A stretch of 46,008 nucleotides of DNA, taken from the NCBI GenBank assembly GCA_964574815.1, contig CAZNPL010000047.1:1-46008 (forward strand), in the 5' to 3' direction. Positions 25,639-34,363 of this stretch are shown here, piece after piece. Position 1 is the stretch's first letter. Every line of letters begins with the position of its first letter. Position numbers and translations under genes: made by a program. Source of the DNA: CAZNPL01 sp964574815. Lineage in GTDB: Bacteria; Planctomycetota; Phycisphaerae; UBA1845. Below the pieces are notes generated by a model. The model saw only the letters and a program-made list of their open reading frames with translations. It did not search any database and had not been told where the DNA came from.

Positions 25639-27042
25639 GTGATGAAAATCCAATTCCTCGGAGCGACGGGACAGGTCACCGGCTCGCGATACCTCCTGGA
25701 GGCCGGCGGCCTGCGGCTCCTGATCGACTGCGGCATGTTCCAGGAGCGCGAGCACCTGGACCGCAACTGGGAAACCTCCCCCGTCCCGCCCGACACCATC
25801 GACTACGTCCTGCTGACGCACGCCCACCTCGACCACTCGGGCCTGCTCCCCAGGCTCGTCGCCGCAGGCTTCGAAGGCCCCATCCTCACCACCTCCGCCT
25901 CGCGCGAGCTGGCCGAGATCATCCTGGCCGACTCCGCTGAAATCCAGGAGGAGGACGCCAAGCACAAGCGGAAACGTCACCAGCGCGAAGGCCGATCCGT
26001 CCCTCACCCGGTAGAACCGCTCTACACCACCGAAGACGTCGAACAAACCGCCGCGCTCTTCCGCAGATCACACTATGGTAAACCGGTGGAACTCAACGAC
26101 ACCGTCTCCGTCACCTTTCACGACGCCGGGCACATCCTCGGATCGGCCATGCTGGAAATCAACGTCGGACCACCGGGCAAAACGCGCACCCTCATCTTCT
26201 CCGGCGACGTCGGCCAACGCGACAAACCCATCATCGAGGACCCCTCCGTCTTCAACCGGGCCGATTACGTCATCATGGAGTCGACCTACGGCGACCGCGA
26301 ACACGAAGATTTCGGCGCCGTCGACGATCAGCTCTGCGAGATCATCAATTCCGCCGTCGACGCCGGCGGCAACATCCTCATCCCCACCTTCGCCGTCGAA
26401 CGGGCCCAGGAGATCATGTACCACCTGGCCCGGCTGCTGCACGACGACCGCATCCCCCACCTGCTCGCCTTCCTCGACAGCCCGATGGCCGTGGACGTCA
26501 CCGACGTCTTCCGCCGCCACCGCGAGTGCCTCGACGAGGAGGCCACCGCCATCGTCGAACGCGGCGAATCTCTCTTCCGCTTCCCCGGGCTCAAGTTCAC
26601 CAAGCACTCCTCCGAATCCAAGGCCATCAACCGCATCAAAGGGTCCTGCATCATCATGGCTGGTTCCGGGATGTGCACCGCCGGTCGCATCAAGCACCAT
26701 CTGATCCGCAATATCGAGCGTCCCGAATGCTCGATCGTCTTCGTCGGCTATCAGGCCCGCGGCACCCTCGGTCGCCACATCGTCGAAGGCGCCCCGAAAG
26801 TACGCATCCTCGGCGCCGAGTACGAAGTCAAAGCGAAAATCCGCGAGGTCCTCGGCTTCAGCGCCCACGCCGACCGCACCGCCCTGCTCGACTGGGTCGG
26901 CCATTTGGCCAGCCCCCCGCGCCGGATTTTCCTCACTCACAGCGAGCCCGAACCCGCGGCCGCCCTCGCTGAAGCAATCAAACAAACGCAAGACTGGCCC
27001 GTGACAATCCCCGAATATCAGCAGCAATTCGACCTCGATTAA
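25639..27042 (+). CDS. Beta-CASP metallo-beta-lactamase-fold hydrolase (RNA-processing type)
   Basis: This 467-residue cytoplasmic protein has the MBL core with H61-x-H63-x-D65-H66 (LLTHAHLDHSG), a further His in HDAGHILGS, and SGDVG. A beta-CASP insert follows, and a C-terminal RMMBL part contains GFSAHADRTALLDW and a final LTHSEP. This is the CPSF-100/YsxB-type ribonuclease architecture, expected to cut RNA endonucleolytically or from the 5' end using two zinc ions. The frame starts GTG-ATG at 25639/25642; GGAG lies 8 nt before the GTG. It stands alone, convergent with the secreted hydrolase at 27271. Confidence 0.92.
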   Translation: MMKIQFLGATGQVTGSRYLLEAGGLRLLIDCGMFQEREHLDRNWETSPVPPDTIDYVLLTHAHLDHSGLLPRLVAAGFEGPILTTSASRELAEIILADSAEIQEEDAKHKRKRHQREGRSVPHPVEPLYTTEDVEQTAALFRRSHYGKPVELNDTVSVTFHDAGHILGSAMLEINVGPPGKTRTLIFSGDVGQRDKPIIEDPSVFNRADYVIMESTYGDREHEDFGAVDDQLCEIINSAVDAGGNILIPTFAVERAQEIMYHLARLLHDDRIPHLLAFLDSPMAVDVTDVFRRHRECLDEEATAIVERGESLFRFPGLKFTKHSSESKAINRIKGSCIIMAGSGMCTAGRIKHHLIRNIERPECSIVFVGYQARGTLGRHIVEGAPKVRILGAEYEVKAKIREVLGFSAHADRTALLDWVGHLASPPRRIFLTHSEPEPAAALAEAIKQTQDWPVTIPEYQQQFDLD

Positions 27043-27270
27043 GCGCGGTCAGCGTCGCCCACGCCCCACTATCACGCTTCCCCGCGAGACCGCTGTGACG
27101 ACGGGGCCGTTTGTGCAGTTCGGCGCGCGCATGACGCCCCTTACGCGGTCCGACCGATCGACGCTGGCTCGAGCGAGCGAAGCACTCACCCGCACTGCCG
27201 TCGGAGTCTGCCAAGGGTTGATGGCTCGATGCGTGTGATCTGCCGCGTTTGACCGGGCTCGTCGAGGCCG

Positions 27271-28218
27271 TCAGTAATCGTCGAGATCGGAGGCGCAGCG
27301 CACCTCGCCGTCATAGTCTTTCCTGATTTCGGCAAGTAAATCGTCGCACGTGGTGCCCCAAAAGAGTTGATGAGTCAGCACCAGCAGTCTGGGTCGGACT
27401 TTGTTGGCGATGACCGCCAGTTCACGAGTCGAGGTGTGAAAACTCGAGTGGTAGCGCTGCCACTTGGGAGGCCGCGCCTCGAAACCGGCCTGCGAGTAGA
27501 CCTCGTGGACCAAAACGTCGCAACCTTGGGCATTCTTGACCAGATTGTCACACGGGGCCGTATCGCCGGAGACGACGATCGTGCGGTCAGCCGTCTCGAA
27601 ACGGTAGCCGTATGCGTGAGTCCACGATCCGTGTCGCACTCCGAACGCGGTTACGCGCACGTTCTCGTCGGTATAAACCAATCCAGGAACGACCTCGTGA
27701 ACGTTGACCTTATGTCCGGCCGGATTGGCCTGCTCGAGTCCGTCGAGGCGGATGTGAATGTCCTGCTTGTACGCCTTCAGTATGTGCTCAGTCATCTCGC
27801 CGAGGCCAGGCGGACCGAAGGCTTCCATCGGCACCCTGCGCCCAAGCACCCATGGAGAGAGAATCAGATCCGGGTAACCCAGGGTGTGATCGGAGTGGAG
27901 GTGCGTTATAAAAACGTGCGTCAGCTTGTTGGGCGCCAGGGCCTCGACTCCGGCTTGATATGCGGCGGCGGCCCGCCGCACAACACCGGGACCGCAATCC
28001 ACCAGGTACGCCTGCCCGTTTACCACGACTGCCAAGGCCGGCCCCCACCGCATCGGATCGGGGTTTGGCGTCCCGGTCCCGAGCAACACAACGCGTGTGC
28101 CCGCGACGGTTTTCGTGGACCTGGAACAGCCAGCCTGATCATTCTCCGAGTCGGCCCTTGCAGCAGGCGCCCGTAGCACAAACATAATCAGCAGTATCGA
28201 CAGGGACGCTCGTTTCAT
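27271..28218 (-). CDS. Secreted metallo-beta-lactamase-fold hydrolase (RNase Z / arylsulfatase-like)
   Basis: This 315-residue protein has a signal peptide (MKRASLSILLIMFVLRAPAA) and an MBL core: LLGTGTPNPDPMRWGP, H106-x-H108-x-D110-H111 in FITHLHSDHTLGYPD, then VSGDTAPCDN and LTHQLF. The opening GTGTP and the layout are those of RNase Z-like hydrolases. Export makes tRNA processing unlikely, so it is more probably an extracytoplasmic esterase, sulfatase or phosphodiesterase. The ATG at 28218 was chosen for the signal peptide; the frame extends 94 codons further without support. No good ribosome binding site is visible. Confidence 0.85.
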   Translation of the reverse strand: MKRASLSILLIMFVLRAPAARADSENDQAGCSRSTKTVAGTRVVLLGTGTPNPDPMRWGPALAVVVNGQAYLVDCGPGVVRRAAAAYQAGVEALAPNKLTHVFITHLHSDHTLGYPDLILSPWVLGRRVPMEAFGPPGLGEMTEHILKAYKQDIHIRLDGLEQANPAGHKVNVHEVVPGLVYTDENVRVTAFGVRHGSWTHAYGYRFETADRTIVVSGDTAPCDNLVKNAQGCDVLVHEVYSQAGFEARPPKWQRYHSSFHTSTRELAVIANKVRPRLLVLTHQLFWGTTCDDLLAEIRKDYDGEVRCASDLDDY

Positions 28219-28748
28219 CGTTTTCTTGACACGCTGTCGGCACGCTTCGCGACACAGCCAACGGCTCGCGGAAGATCGCCCGATTAACTCTACCGCCACG
28301 ATCGTCCGACGAGAAGAGACGTCGCCCCAGCGCGTCCGTATGGTCCGGCCGAATCGGGAAGTCACATATGCCCGTCCGCCACTCAAAAAAGGGCGGTTAA
28401 AACGACCCCGGATGACAATCCCCCTTAAATGAAAGCTACCAGCGGACGAATCTCGTGGGCGTCCACCATCACCTTTGAAACGAAAACTCACTTTATGCAA
28501 AAACGCTTGACCTGGGCCGGCCCATCGGGTAGTAATGGACTTGAAGCGGCCGGTGAGGATGGTGTTGATCGCTCGACGAGTTCGAAAGGTCTCGCGGGCA
28601 ACTCGGGTGGGGATTGTTTGCTTTCACACCTTTTGCGGACAAGTGTCTGCGCAACAGGCCGGACTCGCCGGCACTCTTCGTTGATGGCGACTCTGCTCAT
28701 CACAAATGGTTGCGAGAATCCAACGCTTGAAAAGGGACGCAAAGAAAA
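28219..28748. other. Intergenic stretch before the M4 peptidase, with one possible promoter
   Basis: No convincing gene is seen; the plus-strand frame at 28429-28779 lacks a ribosome binding site and runs into the peptidase gene. TTGACC (28507-28512) and AGTAAT (28531-28536), 18 bp apart, could form a promoter for the peptidase with a leader of about 200 nt. Confidence 0.35.
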
Positions 28749-31700
28749 ATGGTCGAAGGCAGCTTTGAGAAATGGTTAGTGGAAAACGACGTCTCCCCTT
28801 CGGGCAGTGCCCATCGCCGCATCGAGCGCGTTTCGTCGATGCTGATCGCCCTCGTGTGCTGCGCACAGGCCGCTGGTGAGAATCGCGACGGACTCCTGGT
28901 TCGCGAGTCGCCTGCCACCGGCGTTGCGCGATTCGTTACCGCCCCCGGTGGGCAACCCATTCCGGTGCAACAGGGTGCGGCACAAGGCAAGGTCGCCCCA
29001 CGCGACTTCTTCGTGCAGCATGGGCAACTCTTCGGCATCACCCAGCCCGATCAGCAGCTCGTTCAATTGGCGGCGCGAACAGACTTGCTCAATCAGACGC
29101 ACACCAGCTTCCACCAGGTGCACGAAGGAGTACCTGTCTTCGGCGCTATCATGAGAGTGCACACCGATGCGCAGGGCCGCATCAAGGCGGTCAACGGAAC
29201 CTCCGTGGCCGATATTAAGGTCAACGCGAACCCGACGCTGACTTCCCAACAAGCCGGCGAGATCGCGATCCGGGAAGTGCAACACCAAAAAGCGCAAGCG
29301 GGCAACCTCGCGGTCCTCGGCAGCAAGCTGTACGTCTACCGCACCAATCTTGCCAGAGGAGTCCCTGGCACCAACCATCTGGTATTCCAAGTCGAAGTCG
29401 GCAACCGCGCTGACGTGCGCGAATTCGTGTTCGTGGACGCCCATGATGGCCGGATCGTCGATCAGATCACCGGAATTCGTGACTCGATCGATCGGCGGGT
29501 CTACCACGGTGACCTCAATCTTTTGATCTGGAGCGAGGGGGACGGCCTGCCGTACGGCGATCCGGACGTCGACAGCATCATCGCGGCGACCGAGGATACC
29601 TACAACTTCTTCAGCACGCTCAGTAACGCGACGTTTCTGTCCTGGGATGGTCTCGATGGCACCCTGCACGCCGTCCATGATTCGAACTTCGTCAACTGCC
29701 CCAATGCCAACTGGAACGGCAGCTTCACCAACTTCTGCATCGGCACCGCGACGGACGACATCATCGCACACGAATGGACGCACGCTTACACCGACTCGAC
29801 GCACGACCTGATTTACCAGTGGCAGTCCGGAGCGCTCAACGAGGCCTATTCGGACATCTTCGGTGAGGCCATCGACCTCCTTAACAGTGCCGGAACCGAC
29901 TCGCCCGACGTGGTCCGAGCAGCCGGTGACTGTTCGCTCCATGGGGGCGGGTTTCCGCCGTCCCTCGTCGTCAACGCCCCGGCGGCGATTGCCGGCCCGT
30001 ACGACGCGGGTGGTGCCGCGTTCAACCCCCTTCCTCCGCTTCTGGTGACCGCCGACGTGGAGTACGCGTTCGATGGCGACGACGAAGGCGGAGCCGCGAG
30101 CGTCAACGACGCCTGCCAGCCGCTGGTTGGATTTACGCCCGGGAACATTGCCCTGATCGATCGCGGAACCTGTGCATTCACGGTGAAGGTGGGCAACGCC
30201 GAGGCTGCAGGAGCGGCCGGTGCGATCGTCGTCAATAATCAGGGCGACAGCATTCTTGCGATGTCCGGTGCCGGCTCCTTTACCATCCCGAGCACGTTCA
30301 TCGGCCAGAGCGACGGCGGCCTCATCAAGGCGCAGCTCGGCATCGGTGTGAACGCCACCATCGAGCTGGCCGGAACCCTGATCGACACGTACCGCTGGCT
30401 CATGGGCGAGGACAGCTCGGCTTTTGGCGGCTCCATTCGTGACATGTGGAACCCCAATTGTTTCGGCGACCCCGGCAAGGTATCCGACACCGACTACTAC
30501 GTTTGCAGCACCGACGACGGCGGCGGCGTCCATACAAACTCCGGGGTTCCCAATCACGGATTTGCCCTGCTCGTCGATGGAGGCACCTACAACGGCCAGA
30601 CGATAAGCCCCGTCGGGCTGACCAAGGCCTCTCACATTTACTGGCGCGCCCAGACGGTCTATCAGGTGCCCTATTCCGATTTCGCGGACCACGCCAATGC
30701 CCTGGAGGCGTCCTGCGCCGATCTGATCGGTGCGACGCTTACAGAACTTAGCACCGACACCGACGTGCCGTCGTCGTCCGCCGAGGTCATTGCCGTGGCC
30801 GATTGCGACGAGGTGGCCAAGATGGCGCTGGCCGTTGAGCTTCGCACCGAACCGAACTTCTGCAGCTTCGAACCACTTTTGCAAACTGGCGAACCCGCCC
30901 TGTGCGAGGGGGCTGGAACCCCGCAGACTATCGTGACCCAGGACTGGGAATCCGGCCTCGGCACCTGGACGGTGGGCACGCGCAACGTCGTCAACCCGGC
31001 CACCTTCGACACGCCCGACTGGGCCGTCGTGACCGACCTGCCGGACGGCCGGGCCGGGTCTGCCGCGTTCGTCATCGACGATCCCACGCTCGGGAATTGC
31101 AGCGATGACCTCGAGACTGGCGTCCTCTACCTCGAAAGCCCGTCGGTTGCGATTCCTGCCGGAGCCGAAGCGCCGGGCGTGGCGTTCAATCATTGGGTGG
31201 CCACCGAAGGTGGGTGGGACGGGGGTAATCTGAAGATCAGCGTGAACGCCGGCCCATGGAACCTCGCGCCGCCGGGCGCCTACACATTCAACACTTATAA
31301 TTCCGCGCTCAACACCGCCGGTGCCGGGAACGACAACCCGATGGCCGGCGAGGCAGCGTTTACCGGCACGAACGAAGGCGAGCACGCGGGTTCGTGGGGC
31401 CAGTCACAGGTTGATCTGACGGGTATCGTGGCGCCGGGCGACTCCATCCGGCTTCGATTTGAGATGGGGCTTGACGGATGCAACGGTCGCGTGGGCTGGT
31501 ACGTCGACGAGGTGCAGGTCTTCAACTGTGGCTGCCTGGCGGCGGCCGACTGCGCCGATTCCGATGCATGCACTTACGACGCCTGCACAGCCGGCCTGTG
31601 CTCGAACGATCCTCGGGACTACGGTGACGTGGACGGCAACGGCGCCAAGAACCTCCTCGATGTCTTTTGCATCCTCGATCTGATCGGCGGCGCGCCGGAT

Positions 31701-31826
31701 GGTTCGGCGTGCAACAGAGCGAATGCGGACCTCGAGCCGTGCGCGGGCAATGGGGCATTGAATCTGCTCGACGCATTTTCTGTGCTCGACGCCATCGGCG
31801 GCATCGACCCGTGCTGCAGCCCATAG
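28749..31826 (+). CDS. Secreted M4-type metallopeptidase with PA insert and dockerin-like tail
   Basis: This 1025-residue exported protein is a thermolysin-like zinc protease. Residues about 15-45 form the signal (HRRIERVSSMLIALVCC), followed by an FTP-like propeptide. Zinc ligands are H341 and H345 in HEWTHAY and E365 in ALNEAYSDIFGE, 20 residues on as in thermolysin. A PA domain (about 395-540, with GNIALIDRGTCAFTVKVGNA) is inserted before the second catalytic half, which carries the active His H595 in VHTNSGVPNHGF. Then come a jelly-roll-like module (730-930) and a Cys-rich dockerin-like tail (GDVDGNGAKNLLDVF, LNLLDAFSVLDAIGG). Substrates are probably outside proteins. Confidence 0.92.
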   Translation: MVEGSFEKWLVENDVSPSGSAHRRIERVSSMLIALVCCAQAAGENRDGLLVRESPATGVARFVTAPGGQPIPVQQGAAQGKVAPRDFFVQHGQLFGITQPDQQLVQLAARTDLLNQTHTSFHQVHEGVPVFGAIMRVHTDAQGRIKAVNGTSVADIKVNANPTLTSQQAGEIAIREVQHQKAQAGNLAVLGSKLYVYRTNLARGVPGTNHLVFQVEVGNRADVREFVFVDAHDGRIVDQITGIRDSIDRRVYHGDLNLLIWSEGDGLPYGDPDVDSIIAATEDTYNFFSTLSNATFLSWDGLDGTLHAVHDSNFVNCPNANWNGSFTNFCIGTATDDIIAHEWTHAYTDSTHDLIYQWQSGALNEAYSDIFGEAIDLLNSAGTDSPDVVRAAGDCSLHGGGFPPSLVVNAPAAIAGPYDAGGAAFNPLPPLLVTADVEYAFDGDDEGGAASVNDACQPLVGFTPGNIALIDRGTCAFTVKVGNAEAAGAAGAIVVNNQGDSILAMSGAGSFTIPSTFIGQSDGGLIKAQLGIGVNATIELAGTLIDTYRWLMGEDSSAFGGSIRDMWNPNCFGDPGKVSDTDYYVCSTDDGGGVHTNSGVPNHGFALLVDGGTYNGQTISPVGLTKASHIYWRAQTVYQVPYSDFADHANALEASCADLIGATLTELSTDTDVPSSSAEVIAVADCDEVAKMALAVELRTEPNFCSFEPLLQTGEPALCEGAGTPQTIVTQDWESGLGTWTVGTRNVVNPATFDTPDWAVVTDLPDGRAGSAAFVIDDPTLGNCSDDLETGVLYLESPSVAIPAGAEAPGVAFNHWVATEGGWDGGNLKISVNAGPWNLAPPGAYTFNTYNSALNTAGAGNDNPMAGEAAFTGTNEGEHAGSWGQSQVDLTGIVAPGDSIRLRFEMGLDGCNGRVGWYVDEVQVFNCGCLAAADCADSDACTYDACTAGLCSNDPRDYGDVDGNGAKNLLDVFCILDLIGGAPDGSACNRANADLEPCAGNGALNLLDAFSVLDAIGGIDPCCSP

Positions 31827-31869
31827 CCGGGGCGCAAAAGTAAATACCGTTTTAATGCGGGTCGAGTGC

Positions 31870-31893
31870 CATGCCCACGCTTGGGTGGGCATG
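31870..31893. repeat. REP-like palindrome CATGCCCACGC...GGGCATG, copy 2
   Basis: This 24-bp element is the same as that at 4122-4145 except at two positions. It lies between the M4 peptidase stop and the convergent zincin gene and may serve as a shared transcript end. Confidence 0.7.
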
Positions 31894-31972
31894 TCTTTTG
31901 CGCCGGCAACTGCAATTGGAAAGGCGCAGCGCCGTGCAGAAATCCGGGCGGGCTCTACGGGCCGGCGGCGAG

Positions 31973-32347
31973 TCAGGCGTATCCCAACTGGTCCAACTCG
32001 TCCTCGTCGAGACCGAAGTAGTGCCCGATTTCGTGTAGTACTGTGGTGCGGATTTCGTCGATAATATCGCGGCGCGTGCGGGCACCGCGCTCCACGTTCC
32101 GCTGGTAAATGATGATGCGATCGGGCAGGTCGCCCGTTTCCGGCAGACCGCGTTCCGTCAGCGGCGTTCCGTGGTAGAATCCCATCAGCTCCGTGGGATC
32201 GTCCAGTCCCAGGGATCGGCAGGTCTCGGCGTCCGGCATCGGTTCGATGTCGATGACGACGTTGTCGAGATGGGCGGCCAGCGCGGGCGGAATCTCGTCA
32301 AGAGCCTGCCTGATCAATCGCCGGAATTCGTTCCTGGACAGCCTCAT
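31973..32347 (-). CDS. Small zincin-like metallopeptidase family protein
   Basis: This 124-residue protein matches the short bacterial zincin family often annotated as a possibly acidic metallopeptidase. The motif is H105-E-I-G-H109-Y-F-G-L-D, an HExxH with a downstream acidic ligand. RIIIYQRNVER forms the edge strand before it. Role and substrate of this family are unknown. It has no signal peptide. The ATG at 32347 is only 26 bp from the TTG of the divergent sppA-like gene, so the two promoters must overlap or lie inside each other's coding starts. No clear ribosome binding site is seen. Confidence 0.85.
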   Translation of the reverse strand: MRLSRNEFRRLIRQALDEIPPALAAHLDNVVIDIEPMPDAETCRSLGLDDPTELMGFYHGTPLTERGLPETGDLPDRIIIYQRNVERGARTRRDIIDEIRTTVLHEIGHYFGLDEDELDQLGYA

Positions 32348-32373
32348 GCCGGGATCATAAAGGGAGAATCGCT

Positions 32374-33360
32374 TTGCATGCCAGGATCTCGAATCGGCTG
32401 GTCGGCTGTGCGGCGTGTTTGACGCTGTCGGTCGCGGGTTGCATGCCGGACAGCGTGATGATCACGCCGGTGAGCCGCAAGCCGGAACTCGTAGAGCGAA
32501 CGCTGATGCACGGGGGATGGTTCGCCCCGAAGATCGCGCTCATCGACGTGGACGGCGTGATTGTCAACGAACGCACCTCCGTGCTGCTCGGCGAGGGCGA
32601 GCACCCGGTCAGCCTGCTGCTGGAGAAGCTCGACCGGGCGCGGAACGATTCGGCCGTTCGGGGCGTCATCCTTCGGATCAACTCGCCGGGCGGCTCGGTG
32701 GTCGCCTCGGAATTGATGCACACCGAGATCGAGCGGTTCCAGGCGGAAACCGACAAGCCGGTGGTGGCGGTCGCGATGGATGTGGCCGCCAGCGGGGGCT
32801 ATTACATCGCCTGCGCGTGCGACGAGATCGTGGCTCATCCGTCGTCGGTGACCGGGAGCATCGGCGTGCTCATGCAACTGTTCGAGGTGACCGGGACGAT
32901 GTCGAAGATCGGCGTGACGGGCCACACGATCAAGAGCGGCGAGCGCAAGGGGGCCGGTTCGCCCTTCGAGCGATTGAACCCCGAAGATCGAGCGATGTAT
33001 CAGGCGATGATCGACGAGATGCACGAGCGGTTCGTGCACGTGGTGATCGCAGGGCGGGAGAATCTGACCGAGGAGCAGGTTCGCGAACTGGCTGACGGGC
33101 GGGTCTTCACGGCCAGCCAGGCGCTGGAGGCCGGGCTGATCGACCGCATCGCCACGATCCACGACGTGGTCGCGTCTTTGAAGCGCCGCACCGATTCGGC
33201 GCGTGCCAGCCTCGTGACGTACGGCCGCCCGACAGGCTACCACGCGACCATCTACGCCCGGGCGGATCGTAGCGGCGGCGACGTGAACATCGTCAACGTC
33301 GAGCTGCCCAGCTGGCTGCGCGGCAACGGGGCGCAATTCATGTACCTTTGGCAGCCGTGA
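32374..33360 (+). CDS. sppA: Signal peptide peptidase SppA (S49), predicted lipoprotein
   Basis: This 328-residue S49 peptidase degrades leftover signal peptides in the membrane. The Ser nucleophile is S140 in DVAASGGYYIA and the general-base Lys is K192 in SGERKGAGSPF; the spacing of 52 equals that of the half-length B. subtilis enzyme. RINSPGGSV is the family block before them. Instead of a transmembrane anchor it has a lipobox, LSVAGC, with C23, so it is probably lipid-anchored outside the membrane. The start is TTG at 32374, supported by AGGGAG 7 nt upstream; the nearest ATG is out of frame. Confidence 0.92.
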   Translation: MHARISNRLVGCAACLTLSVAGCMPDSVMITPVSRKPELVERTLMHGGWFAPKIALIDVDGVIVNERTSVLLGEGEHPVSLLLEKLDRARNDSAVRGVILRINSPGGSVVASELMHTEIERFQAETDKPVVAVAMDVAASGGYYIACACDEIVAHPSSVTGSIGVLMQLFEVTGTMSKIGVTGHTIKSGERKGAGSPFERLNPEDRAMYQAMIDEMHERFVHVVIAGRENLTEEQVRELADGRVFTASQALEAGLIDRIATIHDVVASLKRRTDSARASLVTYGRPTGYHATIYARADRSGGDVNIVNVELPSWLRGNGAQFMYLWQP

Positions 33361-33386
33361 TTCGCATACTGAGCGGAAAGGGGTGG

Positions 33387-33416
33387 CCCACGTCTTTAGA
33401 CGTGGGTTCGCGATTC
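33387..33416. repeat. REP-like palindrome ACGTCTTTAGACGT, copy 3
   Basis: The core ACGTCTTTAGACGTGGG with trailing GCGATTC matches the two copies at 3030-3120. It follows the sppA gene. The stretch 33361-33720 holds no believable gene. Confidence 0.75.
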
Positions 33417-33630
33417 GATTTCGCATCGGGGGGTGATCGGCAGGTGTGAGCTCCCGATGCTCCGCGCAAACCGTCTGTCGTTGAACTTCGCGTCTGGCCA
33501 ATACTTGGTGCCGGCCAGCATTGCTTCCAACGCGACACCCGCCCCACTCATCTTGTAGACTGCGACCGAGTGGATCGCTACGGCCATCGCAACCCGCCGC
33601 AGCGGACCTTCGCGGAACTGGCCGGAAATC

Positions 33631-33702
33631 AGCCCCGGCTGGAGCGCAGCGGAAGCCGGGCTAACCGGTGGACGACCGACTCAAGCCCCCGAATCGGAGC
33701 GG
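33631..33702. repeat. 72-bp direct repeat, copy 1 (AGCCCCGGCTG...)
   Basis: This sequence runs from AGCCCCGGCTGGAGCGC through GGACGACCGACTCAAGCCCC. It recurs in the same orientation with a few changes at 35768-35838. The two copies frame the ATPase/TOPRIM gene pair. Confidence 0.75.
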
Positions 33703-33720
33703 CTCACGCCTTCGTCTCCA

Positions 33721-33980
33721 TCACTCGGCTGAGGAGTCGTCCGTTTTCTCGGCGAGCCAGCTTGGCCGAAACTTATTGATTCTGTCGATCGTGCGCTTCA
33801 AACTCCGGGAAACACCCGCACAGGCCGCCGGCTCCCAATGGTGCAAGACGTAATCCACGAGACGTCCATTGTAGTTCGGACCCTGCGTACGTCTGCTTCC
33901 GGCTGGCGGCACGATGTCCTCGCGGACCGCTTTGCGTCGCGACTTGCGCACAACGTCAACTAGTTTTCTTTTTGGCGTCT
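33721..33980 (-). pseudogene. C-terminal part of the TOPRIM-like protein, out of frame
   Basis: On the minus strand, from about 33980 to the stop at 33721, a different frame reads KRKLVDVVRKSRRKAVREDI, then VPPAGSRRTQGPNYNGRL and a Trp-containing helix, which looks like the missing end of the protein at 33956-34363. The frames join at an AAAAAGAAAA tract (33964-33973). Removing one A would fuse them into a product of about 213 residues. A true frameshift, a sequencing error in the homopolymer, or programmed slippage are all possible. Confidence 0.65.
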
Positions 33981-34363
33981 TTAATGCCTTCGATATCCTT
34001 CGGGATAATGCCCTCACGAACACCGACGAAGTCAGCGAAGGTCGCCCTGTCTGCCAATAGCCATGCTTCGACTTGATGAACAGCGACGCGGAACACGAGA
34101 TTCGGCCCCATCTCGGCCGCTCCGAACCAATCGCTGATGAGGGACGGTGGGCAGTCAGCGGCATCGAGGTCAGTCAGCACCAGATAGGGCTCACCCTTGG
34201 CAGCACGGTTGAATCCGAGAATCCTGGCCTTGATATAGCCATAGCCTCCGCGGTTGTATACGACCCTTGTCGCATATACCTGGGGACTTGAATCGAGAAG
34301 CCGTGAGACGACGGCCTCGCTCAGTTCGTCTTCCACTACGAGATTGATCGGAATCGGATCCAC
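33956..34363 (-). CDS. TOPRIM/DUF4276-like protein, N-terminal part (apparent frameshift)
   Basis: This frame gives 135 residues. It opens with a strand and acidic motif, INLVVEDELSE (E11), followed by LVLTDLDAADCP with D65 and D67, the E and DxD of a TOPRIM-like nuclease fold. It begins with GTG at 34363, sharing one base with the TAG stop of the ATPase gene, so the two are translationally coupled. ATPase plus TOPRIM-type pairs occur in several phage-defence systems (OLD, Gabija, AbiL- and PARIS-like). The frame closes early at an A-rich tract while the next frame continues the expected sequence to 33721. Which named system it belongs to is not certain. Confidence 0.75.
   Translation of the reverse strand: MDPIPINLVVEDELSEAVVSRLLDSSPQVYATRVVYNRGGYGYIKARILGFNRAAKGEPYLVLTDLDAADCPPSLISDWFGAAEMGPNLVFRVAVHQVEAWLLADRATFADFVGVREGIIPKDIEGIKDAKKKTS

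Noticed and set aside
28429..28779. Open frame of 116 codons before the M4 peptidase
   Set aside because: No ribosome binding site, odd composition, and overlap with the peptidase start.
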